A stretch of DNA of 64,000 nt from Cornus controversa (Eukaryota > Streptophyta > Magnoliopsida > Cornales > Cornaceae). The position numbers and the translations under genes were made by a program. Location of the stretch: contig CM048850.1 of NCBI GenBank assembly GCA_026545225.1, positions 6,807,501-6,871,500 on the forward strand, read 5' to 3'. Below, piece after piece: positions 21,393-35,375 of this stretch. The notes under the pieces were generated by a model, which saw nothing but the letters and a program-made list of their open reading frames with translations, was not told where the DNA came from and searched no databases. Position 1 is the first letter of the stretch; each line of letters opens with the position of its first letter.

Positions 21393-23459
21393 AATGCTAT
21401 ATTTAAAACAATGAGGCAGCTCAAATATGTTTGGGATGTACAAAACCCAAAGGTCTCAACCATCCACAACAAATGATTCTCACCTGTATTAGAAAATTAG
21501 TCCTTCAAACCTAAATTATGCAGGACAATACTAGAAAACTCAAATTAATGCTGCCATGAATAAGTTTATGGTGGGCAGAAATTATGGAGAGCTTGTACAT
21601 TTAGAGTTTAAAGAGGCAGAGTAAATGGTGTAGGGTTGGAATTGGCTTGGTTTTTCACTTAAAAAAAAAATTAGGTTGGTTTTCAAAGTGACTAGAGTTA
21701 CAGAGAATCAGTTGCTGAAAAATCATGTTGGCAACTAAATATAGAGTTTAGAGTGTTAAACTGGAGGCTAAAGGGAAGGGATAAATGTTAGGGTTATGGA
21801 AGTTTAAGGTTTTGGTATAACAAGGCTTAGAGAAATTAAGGATTGATTGTTATTTCAAGAACAAAATCTGATTGGAGGGTATAAAGAGGAGGAGGGGGAG
21901 GAGGAAGAATAGAAAGGAGAATTTTAGGAATCTCACCTAGAATTCCTTATGTTTTACCAATTAGGTTTCATCACACATGACATTAGTCACATTACATGAT
22001 GCTGCAAAGCTTCTCTTTTGTTCTTAATTCAACTCTATTGAATTTAAAGAATACAAAGATATATTAAGACCGCTGGACTTTCCTTGCTTATTCTGGGATT
22101 AGGACTAAAATATTAAACTATGAAATTTTGACTACGGAGATACTTATTAACCTACTAAACCAACATACAAAGACCAAATAACATAATTTTTTACTCAAAA
22201 GAAGATTCATGAACCGTTGCTACTGCAATGTCCAGCATATGAAGATTACCAAACACCCTCAAACACTAAAATATAAGCCAACAGTAGATTAACTGAAGCT
22301 TAACACAAGACTCGACTCAACTCAAAATTTTATCACATGAGGCCCAAAATACATTCCATGTGAAACTCTTTATTTGAATCCTTTTATAATTATCATGCCC
22401 TGCATCACAATCCTTCATTTTCTAATCATCTCTCCAGACTTCTCATCTTTGTGTGTAGAGCATTGTTTGAACCACAGAGGAGCAAGGGCAGCTATGCTTG
22501 AAAGACAGAGCATCTCTAAAGGCTAGCTTTACTTTAAAATAGTTGCAGATCGAAAGTTATATTATGTGATTTCCTTACATCTCTGTCTTTTTTAATCTCT
22601 CTCCCAAATGATATTTAATTTACTCGGGTATCTTAGTTAAGTTTGAAGGAATTCCATCATAAAAAACCCTCTAATGTTTTAACATTCTAATCCATATTCT
22701 GTATAAAATTGTAAATTAGGATTCTCAAAACCTTTCTTCCACTTTAATGATTGGAATCTGGGACACAATTCTTGGGTTGGAGTTTTGATTCCTTACTTCT
22801 CTTACTTTAGTTTGGAGAGCTGTTATGAGTATTACAACTCTTCGATACTTGAACAGATTAGTCTTTTCTTTGGGTAACCAATAGTGAGATTTGTCTTTCT
22901 AAAATTTGGCTCGTACTTTTGATGATCAAAAATCTGAATATGGATTTTGTGGGTTACATTCTATTATTCCTTAGGTCCTATGCAAAAATTTGGAGCTGAT
23001 TTAGTCAATATAAAATTTACAATTCTCTTTTTTTTTTTTCTTTTCTACAATTCTTATCTTAATGTTCAAACTATTCAACTATATGTAGAGCTTTAACGTC
23101 ATTAGAACTCTGATATATTTGAACAACTCTGTCTCTTTTGGGGGTGAAGAATTATGAGGTTGGGCTTTCCAAAATTTTGATTTCACCTTGAGGATTAAAA
23201 ACCTGGACATGGGTTTTGTGGGTATCTTTAATTTCTTGGTATATATGCAATAAATTCCTTTCTTTTCTTTCAAGTGTATATGCAATAAGTTGCACCTAAC
23301 TATCTATACTTTTCCCCTTATCTCTTCTCTTACTGCTACAGATAAATCAACTCCATGCATTGCAAGAACTTTATGTGATGGAGACCTCTCATCATAAGTA
23401 GTCAGCATGAATCTTGCTAAACCTAGATGCTCCCTCCAACCTTCAATAAAAAAAAGAAC
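21393..23459. other. AT-rich CACTA-interior sequence without recognisable genes
   Basis: No ORF longer than short chance frames, no repeats of note, and no recognised domain in either strand. Confidence 0.5.
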
Positions 23460-23660
23460 AGTAATAGTGGACACCTCCTAACCGTGTAAACACATTTTGA
23501 AAATCGTGAGCACCAAGAGGAGAGCGTGCAAAACAAAAAATATCAACATGGTGTAGGGCAAGTCATGACAGATGGTATTAGAGCCAATCCCTAGCCGAAA
23601 ATGGGGAGGTGTGCACAAGCCCATGAAATCTAAAGGAATCCAAAGAAGTTGCAGTACAAT
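23460..23660 (+). mobile_element. Relic of an LTR edge and primer-binding site
   Basis: Contains GGTATTAGAGCCAATCCC (about 23576-23593), close to the TGGTATCAGAGC initiator-Met-type primer-binding site of Copia-like elements. It is preceded by GAGAGCGTGCAAAA and GTAGGGCAAGTCATGACAG, which resemble the end of such LTRs. No gag or pol follows. The open frame that starts at 23572 continues for 84 codons but has no known domain. Confidence 0.4.
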
Positions 23661-24589
23661 TTCGGAGATTATGCATGACAGAAAGAATAAACTTGAGGTA
23701 ACAAGTGAAGAGGTTAAACCAATATGTATAAGCAAAGCAGCAAATGCATTTCCTTTGGATGTGGCAGTAGACTGTATGGTAATTTTTGACTTTCTTCTCC
23801 CTATATGTTTATTTATTATGATATAATTTAAAAAGGCTTTTGACTTTTGAGCACTTAAACTTTTAGAAGCACTATATTTATGGTGCACATTACTTCTATT
23901 GTAGATCTAGATTCAGAATCTAATAGGTTCAAGTAAAGATACTGAACGATGAAGTACTAGAATGGAGTGGATAATACTTGACTGCTTATATTTTTTATCC
24001 ATTTCATTTATACTGTGAAAAGTTTTAGAAAATCACGGCTGCAAATGAACCAAGATGTTCATAAAGAACTTTGGTTCAGCTCCGTATTGGACTCATTTGT
24101 TTAGTTGATGAACTGAGACTGAGTTCAATAATGATGCTTGAGAAAAGAATGAGGCAAACCCAAACAAACTCAAGCTTAATTTAGCTAGGCTGGTGAATAT
24201 AAATGTTCCATGTGTTATCATTGTAATTGCAGGTTGATATTTTTACATGTCAAAGGTGCTACATAGATTAGGGGAGAAAAAGAACATAGATTGAAGCTGT
24301 AAGAAAAGATAGGGTTGCCTTTGGCCCTATGTATAACCCCAGAAAAAAGATGTGCTCACACAGCTGATATGGTTTGCAGGAAAGAAGCTTCATTAAGTTG
24401 AGTTATATAGAAAAAAAAATTTCATAATTCTTGAGTTATATACTAAAAATTTACTTTCCAATTATTACCAGAACTGATAGTTCCAAATATACAAATGACA
24501 TATGTCACAGCAAATGGAAGAGGAAAAAAAAAGGAATTTAAATATTTTGGAATATAAAAAATACCAAACAGCAAAAGAACAGGAATACA

Positions 24590-25575
24590 AACCTGAACTT
24601 TGGCCAATAAACTGGGTAGCTTTTTAACAAATTCTCTAATTTTTCCCAACGCGTCCATTATGTCCCTGAAGCGAGTGTCATTATGCCAAGGTGGCTAAAG
24701 TTTTGAATTAAAAAATAAAATAAGAAAGACACACCATTGACAATTCAAAATGGTTGTCTGAAGTCAGCATGAAAAAAAAATATAAGTTTGAATATACCAA
24801 TGTATCATCATCACCTGACACTTCCCCTAAAGTTTGAGAAAATGATAACCCTCGAGTTTTGTGAATCTTTTGTTTCTGCAATAGAACATTCAGTATTAAA
24901 ATCTCCAGAAACAACAAATGTTCTTTCTTTCAGTCACTGATAAGAAAACCAAATTAGCATTGAAAATACACCCATCTAATTTTCAGTCATTTTTATTCTA
25001 CAAATAAACACAAAGAGACATTAAATAAATCACAATGCTCAATAGTATTAAGTACAAACTCAAGTATATTGAAACTCTTATTCTATCTTGAACCCAGAGT
25101 AAAGGATTATTCATATCATAGAAAAATTGAATAGTTGAATAATGATCCATCCAACTGAGTAGATTTTTCCAGGTGAAGTGTAAAGGTTTATGTGAACCAA
25201 CTAAAAATATAAGCCTTGGTAATCAAGAAAAGAGAAGTGAAAATAAAACCAGTGAAGTTGGGTAAAGAATTGACTGCCCATATTCTTGTCATGGAATTTT
25301 ATACAAACAAACAAGTCCGCAATCAGTCCACAAAAATATCAGTATGAACTATGAAATAGAGACAGAAAGTAAAAACCATGTTATTGCATAAGGATAAAAC
25401 AGCATTAAATGACAGAATAGTAAGATGACGTGCCACATACTGAAATGATCAATCAGTACTTCTACATTTTTGACAATTTCGGACTAGGAGCACCATGAGA
25501 CAAGCTATGCTGCATTGAAAGCTTTGCTTTCCCGATAACTTCATTTCTACTCATAAGTCGTGCAAAAGACCTGCA
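24590..25575 (-). pseudogene. Unidentified multi-exon gene relic
   Basis: Three open, protein-like stretches on the minus strand are separated by AT-rich intron-like DNA. One is at about 25455-25560 (SFARLMSRNEVIGKAKLSMQ). One at about 24795-24878 is preceded by TTGCAG (KTRGLSFSQTLGEVSGDDD). One is at about 24600-24680 (DIMDALGKIREFVKKLPSLL). Their composition and splice-like borders differ from the surrounding noncoding DNA. I do not recognise the family, and the exons may not belong to one gene. Confidence 0.35.
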
Positions 25576-26018
25576 ACTCATTTTGACTTCTACTTACAAT
25601 CCATTAAGGCCATGACAATCTCTCTCAATATTAATCAAGCAGATAAACATATCTAATTCAAGAAATATGGCAAAAGAAGCAAAGTCATACAAGAAAAGAA
25701 TTATAAGTAAATATATATAATAAGAGTTTTCATAGGAAGTTCGAACCTAATTTTTTTAAATGCATTGAGCCATTAATATGTGTCTGTATGTGTATGTGCG
25801 TATATATATAATATATGTATATATATTACTAATTTAACTTGGAAAAAGTTAATGGTCTCACTGTTTTGTGGCATGATTGATGGCGTCAGCCACTCAAAAC
25901 TTCTAATTTAACTACTAAAACTGTGTTGCGTGTTTTTTATGATTTACCTGCCAATGTTGTATAAATTAGCCATGTAATGCCTACCAGGTTAGAAGTCAAA
26001 TATGTATACAATTATAAG

Positions 26019-26044
<26 letters not shown>

Positions 26045-26052
<8 letters not shown>

Positions 26053-26260
26053 AATCAGCACTATTGAGTTCTCAAATCAGCACTATTAAAATCTCAAATC
26101 AGCACCTTATAAGTCTCAAATCAGCACAATTAATTTCTCAAAACAACACCTTATTAAACCCAAATCAGCACTATTTAATTACCAAATCAGCACTATTTAA
26201 TTACCAAATCAGCACTATTAAAATCTCAAATCAGCCCCTTAAATTTCTCAAGTCAGCAAC
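26045..26260. repeat. 22-24-bp minisatellite
   Basis: About eight diverged units built on AAATCAGCACTATTAAAATC, following a (TC)n run at about 26020-26050. The sequence beyond, to about 26530, holds further scattered CAGCA-containing motifs. Confidence 0.85.
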
Positions 26261-26948
26261 ATGCATATTTCAGAAAATAGTTTCAGCAATTCAGCATTTT
26301 AAATGGCAGCTATATAGAGCAATTTAGAACAGCCAAACTCAATTTCCAGCAACTTTAGATTTATGGCAGCAAGTTGAACAATTCAGCAAAGTAGATTTTT
26401 TGGCAGCATTAAAATTCCGGTAAAACAGATTTCAAACAGCAAGTATACCATCTAGAACACAATTTTAAGCAAGTTAAATAGGTAGAACAGATTTTCCAGC
26501 AAGTATACTATCTAGAACACAAATCTGAAGCAAGTCAAATAGCTATAACAGATTTTCCAACAAGTTTACCATCCAACCCAGAATTCTGTCCCTAAAGCAA
26601 AATAACATCAAAACTCATAATAGAATATTAGCAATTCAAACCCTCAATAACAGAATGGCAAATTAAGTCCTCAATAATAGAATAGCAAATCAAATCCATA
26701 AGAGTGCGCCTGTGAGAGGTGTGTGTCAACAAGTAAGCCCCAACAAGTGCGCCTGTGATGGTGTGCATATATATATATAGAGAGAGAGAAACTAACCTTA
26801 GAGTTGTTTTCAAAAGAACCAAACATGCCCTTAACAGATTGCTTTCAAAAAAGTTCTATATATCTCTTGTAGAGATACAACCACAAAAACAAGCAAAAAG
26901 CCCCAAAATACGATTATCCCTAAGGCTGAGCTGCAAGTAAATAAATGT

Positions 26949-27036
26949 TATATTTTCAGTATCAATGGAATTAGATATTCAAATATTATATACTATATTT
27001 TCAGTATCAATGGAATTAGATATTCAAATATTATAC
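26949..27036. repeat. 45-bp tandem duplication
   Basis: Two near-identical copies of a 45-bp unit containing TCAGTATCAATGGAATTAG, directly downstream of the TNPA-like gene. Confidence 0.9.
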
Positions 27037-27050
27037 TTTGGAATACTTAC

Positions 27051-29054
27051 TGATCTTGATAAACTTGCTAGGCCATGCAATTGAATTTCCATGAGCTTGC
27101 CCAAGCAAATAACGGCCGGAGGAATCTGCCCTATACAAGGGTGCTTCGGATTCAAAGACAAAATCGACCCACACTTTCCAACAATCAGAACCCAGTGGTG
27201 CATCACCTATGAGCGTAGAAGGATCTGAGGAAACAACTTCACCAGTAGCAACAAGTAATCCTGTCCCATTGTAATAGAATAACTCGCAATCTTTTCTTTC
27301 AACATTTTCAGTAGATGGGACACGTGGTGAAGCATTGGGACAAGATTGGTTATTAGCATTCTGTGTCTGGCATGAAAAAAAAGAAAAATAATTCTGACAA
27401 AGCATTTTTAATAGAAATGATGACAACGCATTCTTATTTTCACTTACCAACAATGATCTAAACTCTTGCATTTGTTCCCTCATCTCTTCCCTCATTTGGT
27501 CCCTCATCTCTTCCCTCATTTGCTCTCTCATTTCCTCCCTCATCTCTTCTCTCATTTTCTCCCTTTCAAGTCGCATTGCTTCCAACATTTTCTCCCTTTG
27601 GTCCCGCATCATTGCTTCAAATTTCTTTTCATATCTTTGGGAATTTTCTTGTTGTTGTGCTTGGGTTTTCAATTTTGTAAGTGTTACCCCAAACCCAAGC
27701 CCTCTCACTCTTCCTCGATGTTCTGAACCAAATACATGATTGATGGCATCGTCATGAATTCCTGAACTTTGAGTCGTTTGGGAATATGTCTTAATTATTT
27801 CCTAAAATTTCATATTTTAAACACACGCATTAGTAATTTAATATAATAAATATAAATGATTAACTTAAATTAAAAAACCTAAACATGTTACCACAGTCTC
27901 CTTGACTTGTTCATTTATGGGCTGACCATCCTTTCTCATATGCGCTTTAATCCACACATCCACCCTTGAAATGTTATCGGGTGTGTCAGACTCTTTTCTC
28001 TACATACCCAAACATGCACGTTTCAATTATTTGTGCTACTAAATCACAAGAACTATGGTTAGCATTAAATAAGTAAAGAAAATAAACATTCATTATTACC
28101 ATTGAATCTTCTAATCGAGCATAGCCTAATCGGCTTGTTGTGTGTGGGGTAGTTATTTTGCTCCTCAATTCTTGTTTTTGTTTTCTTTCTTTCTGTAAAT
28201 ACAAAAAAGTTGCTAATTTATATAGGTCATGAAAATATATATCTATATATATATATATATATATAATTAAAAAGTGCATATAAATACTCACAGCATGCTC
28301 CTCCGATAATCGATTGGCAACAAATTCTTGCCACTCATCCACTGAATTTATATTATCGGGCTTCATTAAGGCAATGGCTCGTCGATTATTTCTCATGGAC
28401 AACACATTATTTGTTGTATTTGATTTGTGATTGCGCCACGCCTTTCCCATCAATCCAAATGATACGCTTGCATGACAGTCGGCAACATCGAATCTTAGCT
28501 GCAAATATATATCAAATTATCAAATAAATATCCTACTATCAAAGGGAGAACATGTTTTTATTCTTCTAATAGAGAATCAGACACATCCTTCTACTAGCAA
28601 ATTAGTAAAAATAAAATACCTTTATAATATCCCATAATTCTTGTAATAGAGACTCAAGCACATCCTTCCAGCTCTTAATTGTTATGGGAACCCTCTCACG
28701 TGCTAGAACCCCAAGGCAAGAACTATACTTCTTACTATTATCACCAACTGGCTGCCCCCTTTCATTAAAATCCACAACTAGGCGCTCATTTGGTGTGGAT
28801 GCTATCTTGTACAGTTGAGACTTTCCCCTACCCTTTCTTTTCTTTGTATTTGATGTAGCCTCAATGGAAGGTCCTTGAGAAGTAACGAGATCGGGTGAAA
28901 CCCCACCAACTCTAAATTGATTGCCTGAAGGTGTCCTTGGAGAATTTGAACCCCCGCCAGAAATGCGTACAACTGAGGGTGTACGTATCATTGCAGCCAT
29001 AGCTGCTCGACGATTTTGTTCTACACGTTTCTCAAACTGTTTAGATGACTTCAT
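27051..29054 (-). CDS. TNPA-like CACTA protein (plant transposase, Ptta/En/Spm type)
   Basis: Six exons read in one consistent frame: 29054-28620, 28498-28292, 28192-28100, 27999-27892, 27801-27448 and 27366-27051, all with GT/AG borders. A tiny upstream exon near 29190 (MSEYPE) may precede them. The N-terminus is basic and Ser/Pro-rich. Exons 1-3 hold the En/Spm-type transposase-24 domain (SWKDVLESLLQELWDIIK, FGLMGKAWRNHKSN, NSVDEWQEFV, TPHTTSRLGYARL). Exon 5 encodes a strikingly regular coiled coil of R-E-E/Q-M repeats. In En/Spm elements this protein binds subterminal repeats and assists excision. I see no internal stop, unlike the partner transposase. The last exon may splice on at 27050 or end at the TAA at 27031. 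Confidence 0.75.
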
Positions 29055-29427
29055 TCAAGTACATGCATTAAAAGAAGAAGAACATTAAAAATACACATGT
29101 TTAAAGTTGATACTTAAATCAAAACAATTAATTTAAGATAAAACAACATTAAGTAAGATTGATACTTACTTCAGGATATTCAGACATAGTAAAAATCTTT
29201 AGATGACCTGTAATCTTATCAAAGGAGTAATAATTCAGTTTATATTGGAGGCGCCACTATTGATTTAGAAAAAGAGCACCAGAAACAACATATTACCAGT
29301 TTAAGATGGAATTTAATGCAAATTTAGATAGGTACATAATCACAACCATTCAGTTTAATCAAAAAATATGCTACAAGTAACCAATTACAAACCAAAAAAT
29401 ATAACCAAATACCCATTTGAAAATATT

Positions 29428-32400
29428 CTACAATGTTATGCCCTCACAATCAAGTCGTACATGATGTTCGCCATCATCAAGAATTTCACATTCAAGTCTT
29501 GATATATCTAATGGAGCATAAGGCATATAAGCATTCTCTTCAAAAGTGTCCAAGTCAATTTTGCCTCTTGGTGGTACTTTAAGTACCACATACCAACTTG
29601 ACGTTTCAGTATCCCTAGAATAAAACACTTGCTTAGCCTGTGACGCAAGGATAAATGGATCACTTTCAAATTGACTTTGACCTTCATGAAGGTTCACCAA
29701 TGTAAATCCATCTTCAACTTTGATGCCGTTTCTAATATTTGCCCAGTCACAATGAAACAACGGTACTTGAAATGAGTAGTAGTCTAACAAAATTATATCT
29801 TTCAGAACACCATAGTAAGATATTTTTTCAACAACTTGATTTGTGTCTCTTGCACTAGATCGACATATAGTTTCAGCTTCAATGGAAACACCACTATTTT
29901 GTGTGCTTCTCTCGACATCCTTGGTGTGAAATCGATGGCCATTCACAATATAACCAGAATAAGAAATTACATCGTTCCTAGGCCCATTTGAAAGCCCCTT
30001 TAGCATCATTGACACATTACTACTTGCATTAATCATAGTTTTGAACCATGAACTGAAGGTCTCCATGTGTTTCTTTTGTAGAGTGCTTTCATTCCTTGCA
30101 AGACAATTGTCCAGACCCTTGAGTTCCTCCACATGCTTTCTAATAAGAAAATAACATGGTTAAGTATTTTGTTTTTCAATAATAGTTATAAATTAAAAAA
30201 AATTCGTACCATCTTACTTTAAATATGGTTCCACCTCCTCATTGTTAAATAATACATAACGGTGAGCAATGGCTAACATATCACTAGACATGATTTTTGA
30301 AATTCCCTTAGAAAGTGGGCGTCCTCCTTCTATTGTTTCAGTTTCAATATCTTCATTTCGAGAACGACGAACACCAATTTCAGCGACTTGTTTCATTTGC
30401 TCACTACAAAATTGAATGCACTCTTCTACCAAGTACTTTTCTGCTATGCACCCCTCAGGTCTTGCTCGATTTTTAACATATCCTTTATAAACTTTCATCA
30501 TCCTAAATATAACGATAGAATTATATATATGTAAATTAAATAATATTTGTAATTGCATAACATATATAAAAGAATGTTATAAATCAATTACCTCTCAAAT
30601 GGGTACATCCAACGAAATTGTACTGGTCCACATAAACGAGCTTCTCGTGTAATATGAATGGTAACGTGTACCATAATGTCGAAGAAAGACGGTGGAAAGA
30701 ACCTTTCAAACATACATAAAGTTTCGACAATTTCATTTTTAATTTTCTCCAATTGATTCCTATCAATCACCCTTTGACATATTTTATGAAAATACGCACA
30801 TAGGCGAAATATAGCAATCCTCGGACCTTTTGGCAGTGTCCCGCGTAAAGCTACATGCAGCAATTGTTGCATAAGAACATGACAATCATGAGATTTTAGG
30901 CCACTAATTTTGCACTCATCCAATGATACACGTTGCCCAATATTTGAACTATAACCATCAGGTAACTTCAGCTGTTGTAACCTTTTACAAAATGATTGCT
31001 TCTCTTTCTTCGATAATGTATATGGTGCTGGTGGCAAGTAATTTTTTTTTCCTAACTCCTTTGGGTGCAAATCTCCCCTAATGCCCATTTGCTTCAAATC
31101 CATACGAGACTTTAGTCCATCCTTTGATTTTCCCTTTATATTCAATAGTGTGCCAAAAATACTCTCACAAACATTTTTTTCAATGTGCATCACATCCAAA
31201 TTATGTCAGAGAGGTAACGCCTAACATAACAAGCAAAAAGAATTATTAGTAAGGAGTGTGAACTCCTCAAATAAAAAAAACATGACCACCGAAGATAAAG
31301 GTGAATTCAAATTGTGTACCTCCCAATATGGTAACTCAAAAAATATAGACTTTTTCTTCCATGGCCAAATGCTAGGTTTCTCTTCCTTCTTGCGCTTTTT
31401 ACTTTTTTCCTGATTTTTACTTTTTCCCCATGTATTTTGAAAATCCTTAACGCCGCAAAAAATTTCTGAACCAGTTAATACTCTAGGTGGCCCCTTCATT
31501 TCTTCTTTTCCATCAAACCAAGTTTTCTTCTTTCTATATGGGTGATTGAATGGAAGAAATCGCCGACTACCCCTGAACACAGTCTTTCCACTAGATTTCA
31601 ACCATTCAGAATATGTGTCTTTAACACACACTGGACAACCAAACTTACCTTTTGTTGCCTGGCCAGACAAATTAGAATAGGCCGGAAGATCATTAATTGT
31701 CCACATCAAAACCACCCTCAAATTAAACAAGGATTTAGTGAATGAATCATAAAGCTCAACACCTTTTTCCCATAATACTTTTAAATCTTCCAGTAGTGGC
31801 TCCAAATACACATCAATGCCATTTCCTGGTTACTTTGGTCCTGAGATTAACAACGTCAACATCATATTCTCTTTAGACATACAAAGCAACGGGTCAAAAT
31901 TATATACTACTAAAATCACAGGCCAACAACTATGTTTAGAGCTAAGGTCACTGAATGGATTGAACCCATCAGTTGCAAGGCCAAGCCTCAAATTTCGAGG
32001 ATCTGATGCAAAACTCGGCCACTTTTTATCAATCAATTCCCATGCACATGAATCAACTGGATGCCGCATTTTTTTATCCCGACTTTTATGAGTCGAATGC
32101 CATAATACTTGTTTAGCCTTTTCATTTGATCGAAATAATCGCCTAAATCTTGGTATTATTGGAAAGTACCGTAACACCTTAGCCGGAATCCCATTTCGAA
32201 TTTTTTTACTATGTTCATTCACTTTCCACCGTGAAGCACCACATTTTGGGCATGCAATCAGATTCTCATTTTCTTTTCTAAAAAGACAACAATCATTGAT
32301 ACACGCATGTATTTTTTCATACCCCAACTCAAATATCTTCAATAACTTCTTTGTTGCATTGATCCCCTCCGGAAGGTTATTATCTGTCGGAAGCATATAA

Positions 32401-33010
32401 CGAATAATCTTAAGAAGCTCATCAAATCCAGTATCCGATATATTATGAGCAGCTTTGTGCTTATATAAAGCAACTGTTGCTGACATAATTGTATACTTCG
32501 TGCAATTAGGATATAGAGGAGTTTCAGCCTTTTCCAACGCCTCTCTGAACTCAAACTCTCTACTTCCATAAGTGGGATCTGTTGTAGCATTTTTTTCACC
32601 ATCAAAATACACATCTCTAAACATCTCATACGTTTCAGGCATTTCCATACCATCTTCAGTGCCTTCATTTTCTACATATGTAATCCGATTCTCTCCATGA
32701 AAGGCCCATACAGTATAAGCAGAATCCATTCCATTGATCACTAAGTGCTCGTACACCGTATTAAAATGTTGATATTGTGAGTTTAAACAATGTTTACACG
32801 GGCATATAATCTTAGCTGGATTCCCTGCATTACGTTGGGCCCAATTGGAAAATCTACGTGCTCCATTTAAATACTCCGTTGAAGCTCTACAATTGGAAAG
32901 TCAAAATTTTCATTATGACAAGAATGACAGGTATAATGTCTAAATTGTTATGGGTAAGGTTATTTAGGTTATAATAACCTGTTATGAAGGTACATCCAGC
33001 CTTTATCCAT
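29428..33010 (-). pseudogene. TNP2/TNPD-like CACTA transposase, two nonsense codons
   Basis: Five exons: 33010-32979 (MDKGWMYLHNR), 32886-31320, 31220-30592, 30502-30218 and 30139-29428. Domains in order are the transposase-associated domain (FSNWAQRNAGN, CPCKHCL), the Tnp2 catalytic region (ATDGFNPF, then LEPLLEDL, then NDLPAYSNLSG and CPVC), DUF4218 (LDVMHIEKNVCESI, then KSHDCHVLMQQLL, then FPPSFFDIMVH) and DUF4216 (GYIVNGHRFHT, then LFHCDW, then QVFYSRD). This is the DDE enzyme that would cut CACTA ends. It is disabled by TAA at 31830-31832, inside the catalytic region, and TGA at 31206-31208, just before LDVMHIEKN. Both fit C-to-T changes at Gln and Arg codons. Splice sites and the rest of the frame are intact, so inactivation looks recent. 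The TNPA-like gene follows downstream on the same strand. Confidence 0.88.
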
Positions 33011-35375
33011 ATCTCCTTGCTAATTTATTCAACAGTTGGCAACTACTAGTAGAAGTGACCAATAAACCTAAACAAGGTTCATCGTGAAATAAATGACAAA
33101 ATGTAGGGCGTAGAAAAAATCCTCTGAGGAAAATATCAACTCGAAACTACATAGAGAAAACATTATGGACAGTTCAATTCACTACCTAACTGAACTCTTT
33201 GAAATTACCACATATAGAATTCACTTCTAGATAACTAGTTCTATAAAAAATGAAGCATACAAACCTGTTATCAAAGTGACAGAGAAACATTAAAAGAATG
33301 CAAAGAAAAGAAAAAAAAAAACCCTTAAGGCAGTTTTTGATATTTCTAGGTAGAATTATTATATGGAATATATATATATCACCAATACATACCATAAACA
33401 AAGTTTCATAGGATGATATATATATGGCTGAAAGGAGCTATCAAATATATGCATTTGAATCCGATGGAGAAGAGAACACAGAAATCTGCATTTATTAATT
33501 TTAAAGTCTAATTGAAGAAGGCTAGCTAGTTAATTTGATAGGAGGTGAAAGTTTTCTAAAGGTTTAATCTGAAGCATTAATTTGAAGGTATACTTATATA
33601 TATACTAATGGATAACTTATTTACTTGGAAGTCCCTTTCAAGCAATGGACATTTCCAAACGACACACTCATTAGAGGTTTCTTATTGACTCATAAGTCAT
33701 ACTCAAAACTTTGAAGAGAGAGAGAGAGAGAGTAGAGAGAGCCTAGTTGATTAATTAACAGAAGAAGGGAATCCTAGGAAAAAATGCTTCAAATGGAAAC
33801 AAAATACCAAAGTTCAAACCTATATTGAGACAAAGTTTGACATCACCCTCCCTCTCCTAAACAAATCAAACAGCTGTTCCTGGAAAACTTCTCCATCTTT
33901 ATTTGTTTTTGTTTTGTTTTTGTTTTTCTAAGCCAAATATTATTAAATCAAAAGTACAAGAAAATTATGAGAAACCTTATAAACTTATTGTCGAGTTGCT
34001 TTACAAATAACTACAAGAGAAACCTGTACTCACTGGCCATCAACTTTAATATCCGCAACCCTACTCTCTCCAATTACCTTTCAAAATACAAAATGTTGAT
34101 ATATATACATATATCAAGTTATCAACATAAAACAGAGGTATTAGTTAATCAAAGTATGATTATTGGCGTGTTAATACGATAATCAGTTTCCCACTTTTTG
34201 TTCTATCTCCAAATTTGAGTAATAGAAGCTTCAAATGCTGCATCTTTTCTCCTCAGTAGATTTTATCCATGGATATTGCAGGAGAGAACCCATTTACAAA
34301 AATTAGAGTTCTTTAAGAATTGGAAAGCTCTCTCTACGCTAAGCTGGAAAAGGGCTTACTAACTTCACTCTTATAGTCATGAAAATGAAAATGTCTTTAT
34401 GAAGTAGGATTTCATTTTTCCCTATGTTCTACTTTCATCAATGTAATGAGGTGATGACTAAGCAAATTTTTGAGGTGCCGCCAGACATGTTTGACGGCTC
34501 CATTAAGATTGAGAGAAGTAGGGAGAATGCATGTATGTTCAAGGAGGTTGCATTTTACCCTTGAGATCTTGATTATTTAGGGTTGACATCATTGATGAAG
34601 AACTGGAGCTTGGGAATACGGTTTCTAAAACAAAGAAGAAGATTAACAAAATGGTTGGGTCTTTTAAAAACGGGTAAGCCATGAGTGTTTTTTTCCCCTC
34701 AAAATTATCAACACGTGTCATCGTCTTATTGGATGGACTATTTTTAAAAAATGCTTAAATGAAATGACATCGTTTAGCTCAGGTAATTTTAGGGCAAAAA
34801 GGTAATTTTATTTTTCCGTTAATGGCTGTTTGACGCCGTGCCCTTAAGTGTGTATTTCTGTTAGTTCAGGGGGGCAGTTTGTAGTTTAGGGGGGTTAGTT
34901 GCATTCTGATGATAGTTCAGGGGGGTTTAATGCAATTTACCCTTCTTTTATAAAAAAAAATACCATTTTATTTTAGAAAAAAGGAGCATTGAAAATATAT
35001 GAATATTTAGCCGTATCCCCATTCCTTGAGATTGAGGATTTGATAAATGATAAATCTGATGCTTAGACACATACCCAAACCAAACATACATAACCAAGTC
35101 CATGTAACATAGGCTTGTCTAAACCCAATTAACCTTAAAACCAATGTCCTAAGCTCATGGTTTTACAGACTGCAGCTATAGGGTGTATTAATGGTCTCAA
35201 GGATGCAAAAATTATGGCAAGGAACTTAGTATCTACATGTTAGCATTAAGGTGCAGGAACTGAACAGATGAACAAGAATTTGGTTTAGCAATTTCTCACT
35301 GGAAAAAAGGAAAGTTGGACCCTTGCAGCAAATGAAGATATATAACCTAGAAAGCTTTCTATAACAAAGGCATAC
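33011..35375. other. Upstream region of the transposase gene
   Basis: AT-rich, no credible gene. It contains a GA run (about 33718-33733). At 34785-34945 is a segment with repeated GTTCAGGGGGG and TTTAGGGGGGTTAGT and a TGCAATTTACCC edge, typical of the end of a short nonautonomous element, but I cannot find the partner end. Confidence 0.45.

Noticed and set aside
23572..23826. 84-codon ORF as a gene
   Set aside because: It begins inside a primer-binding-site-like retroelement relic and matches nothing I recognise; a captured exon in its second half cannot be excluded.
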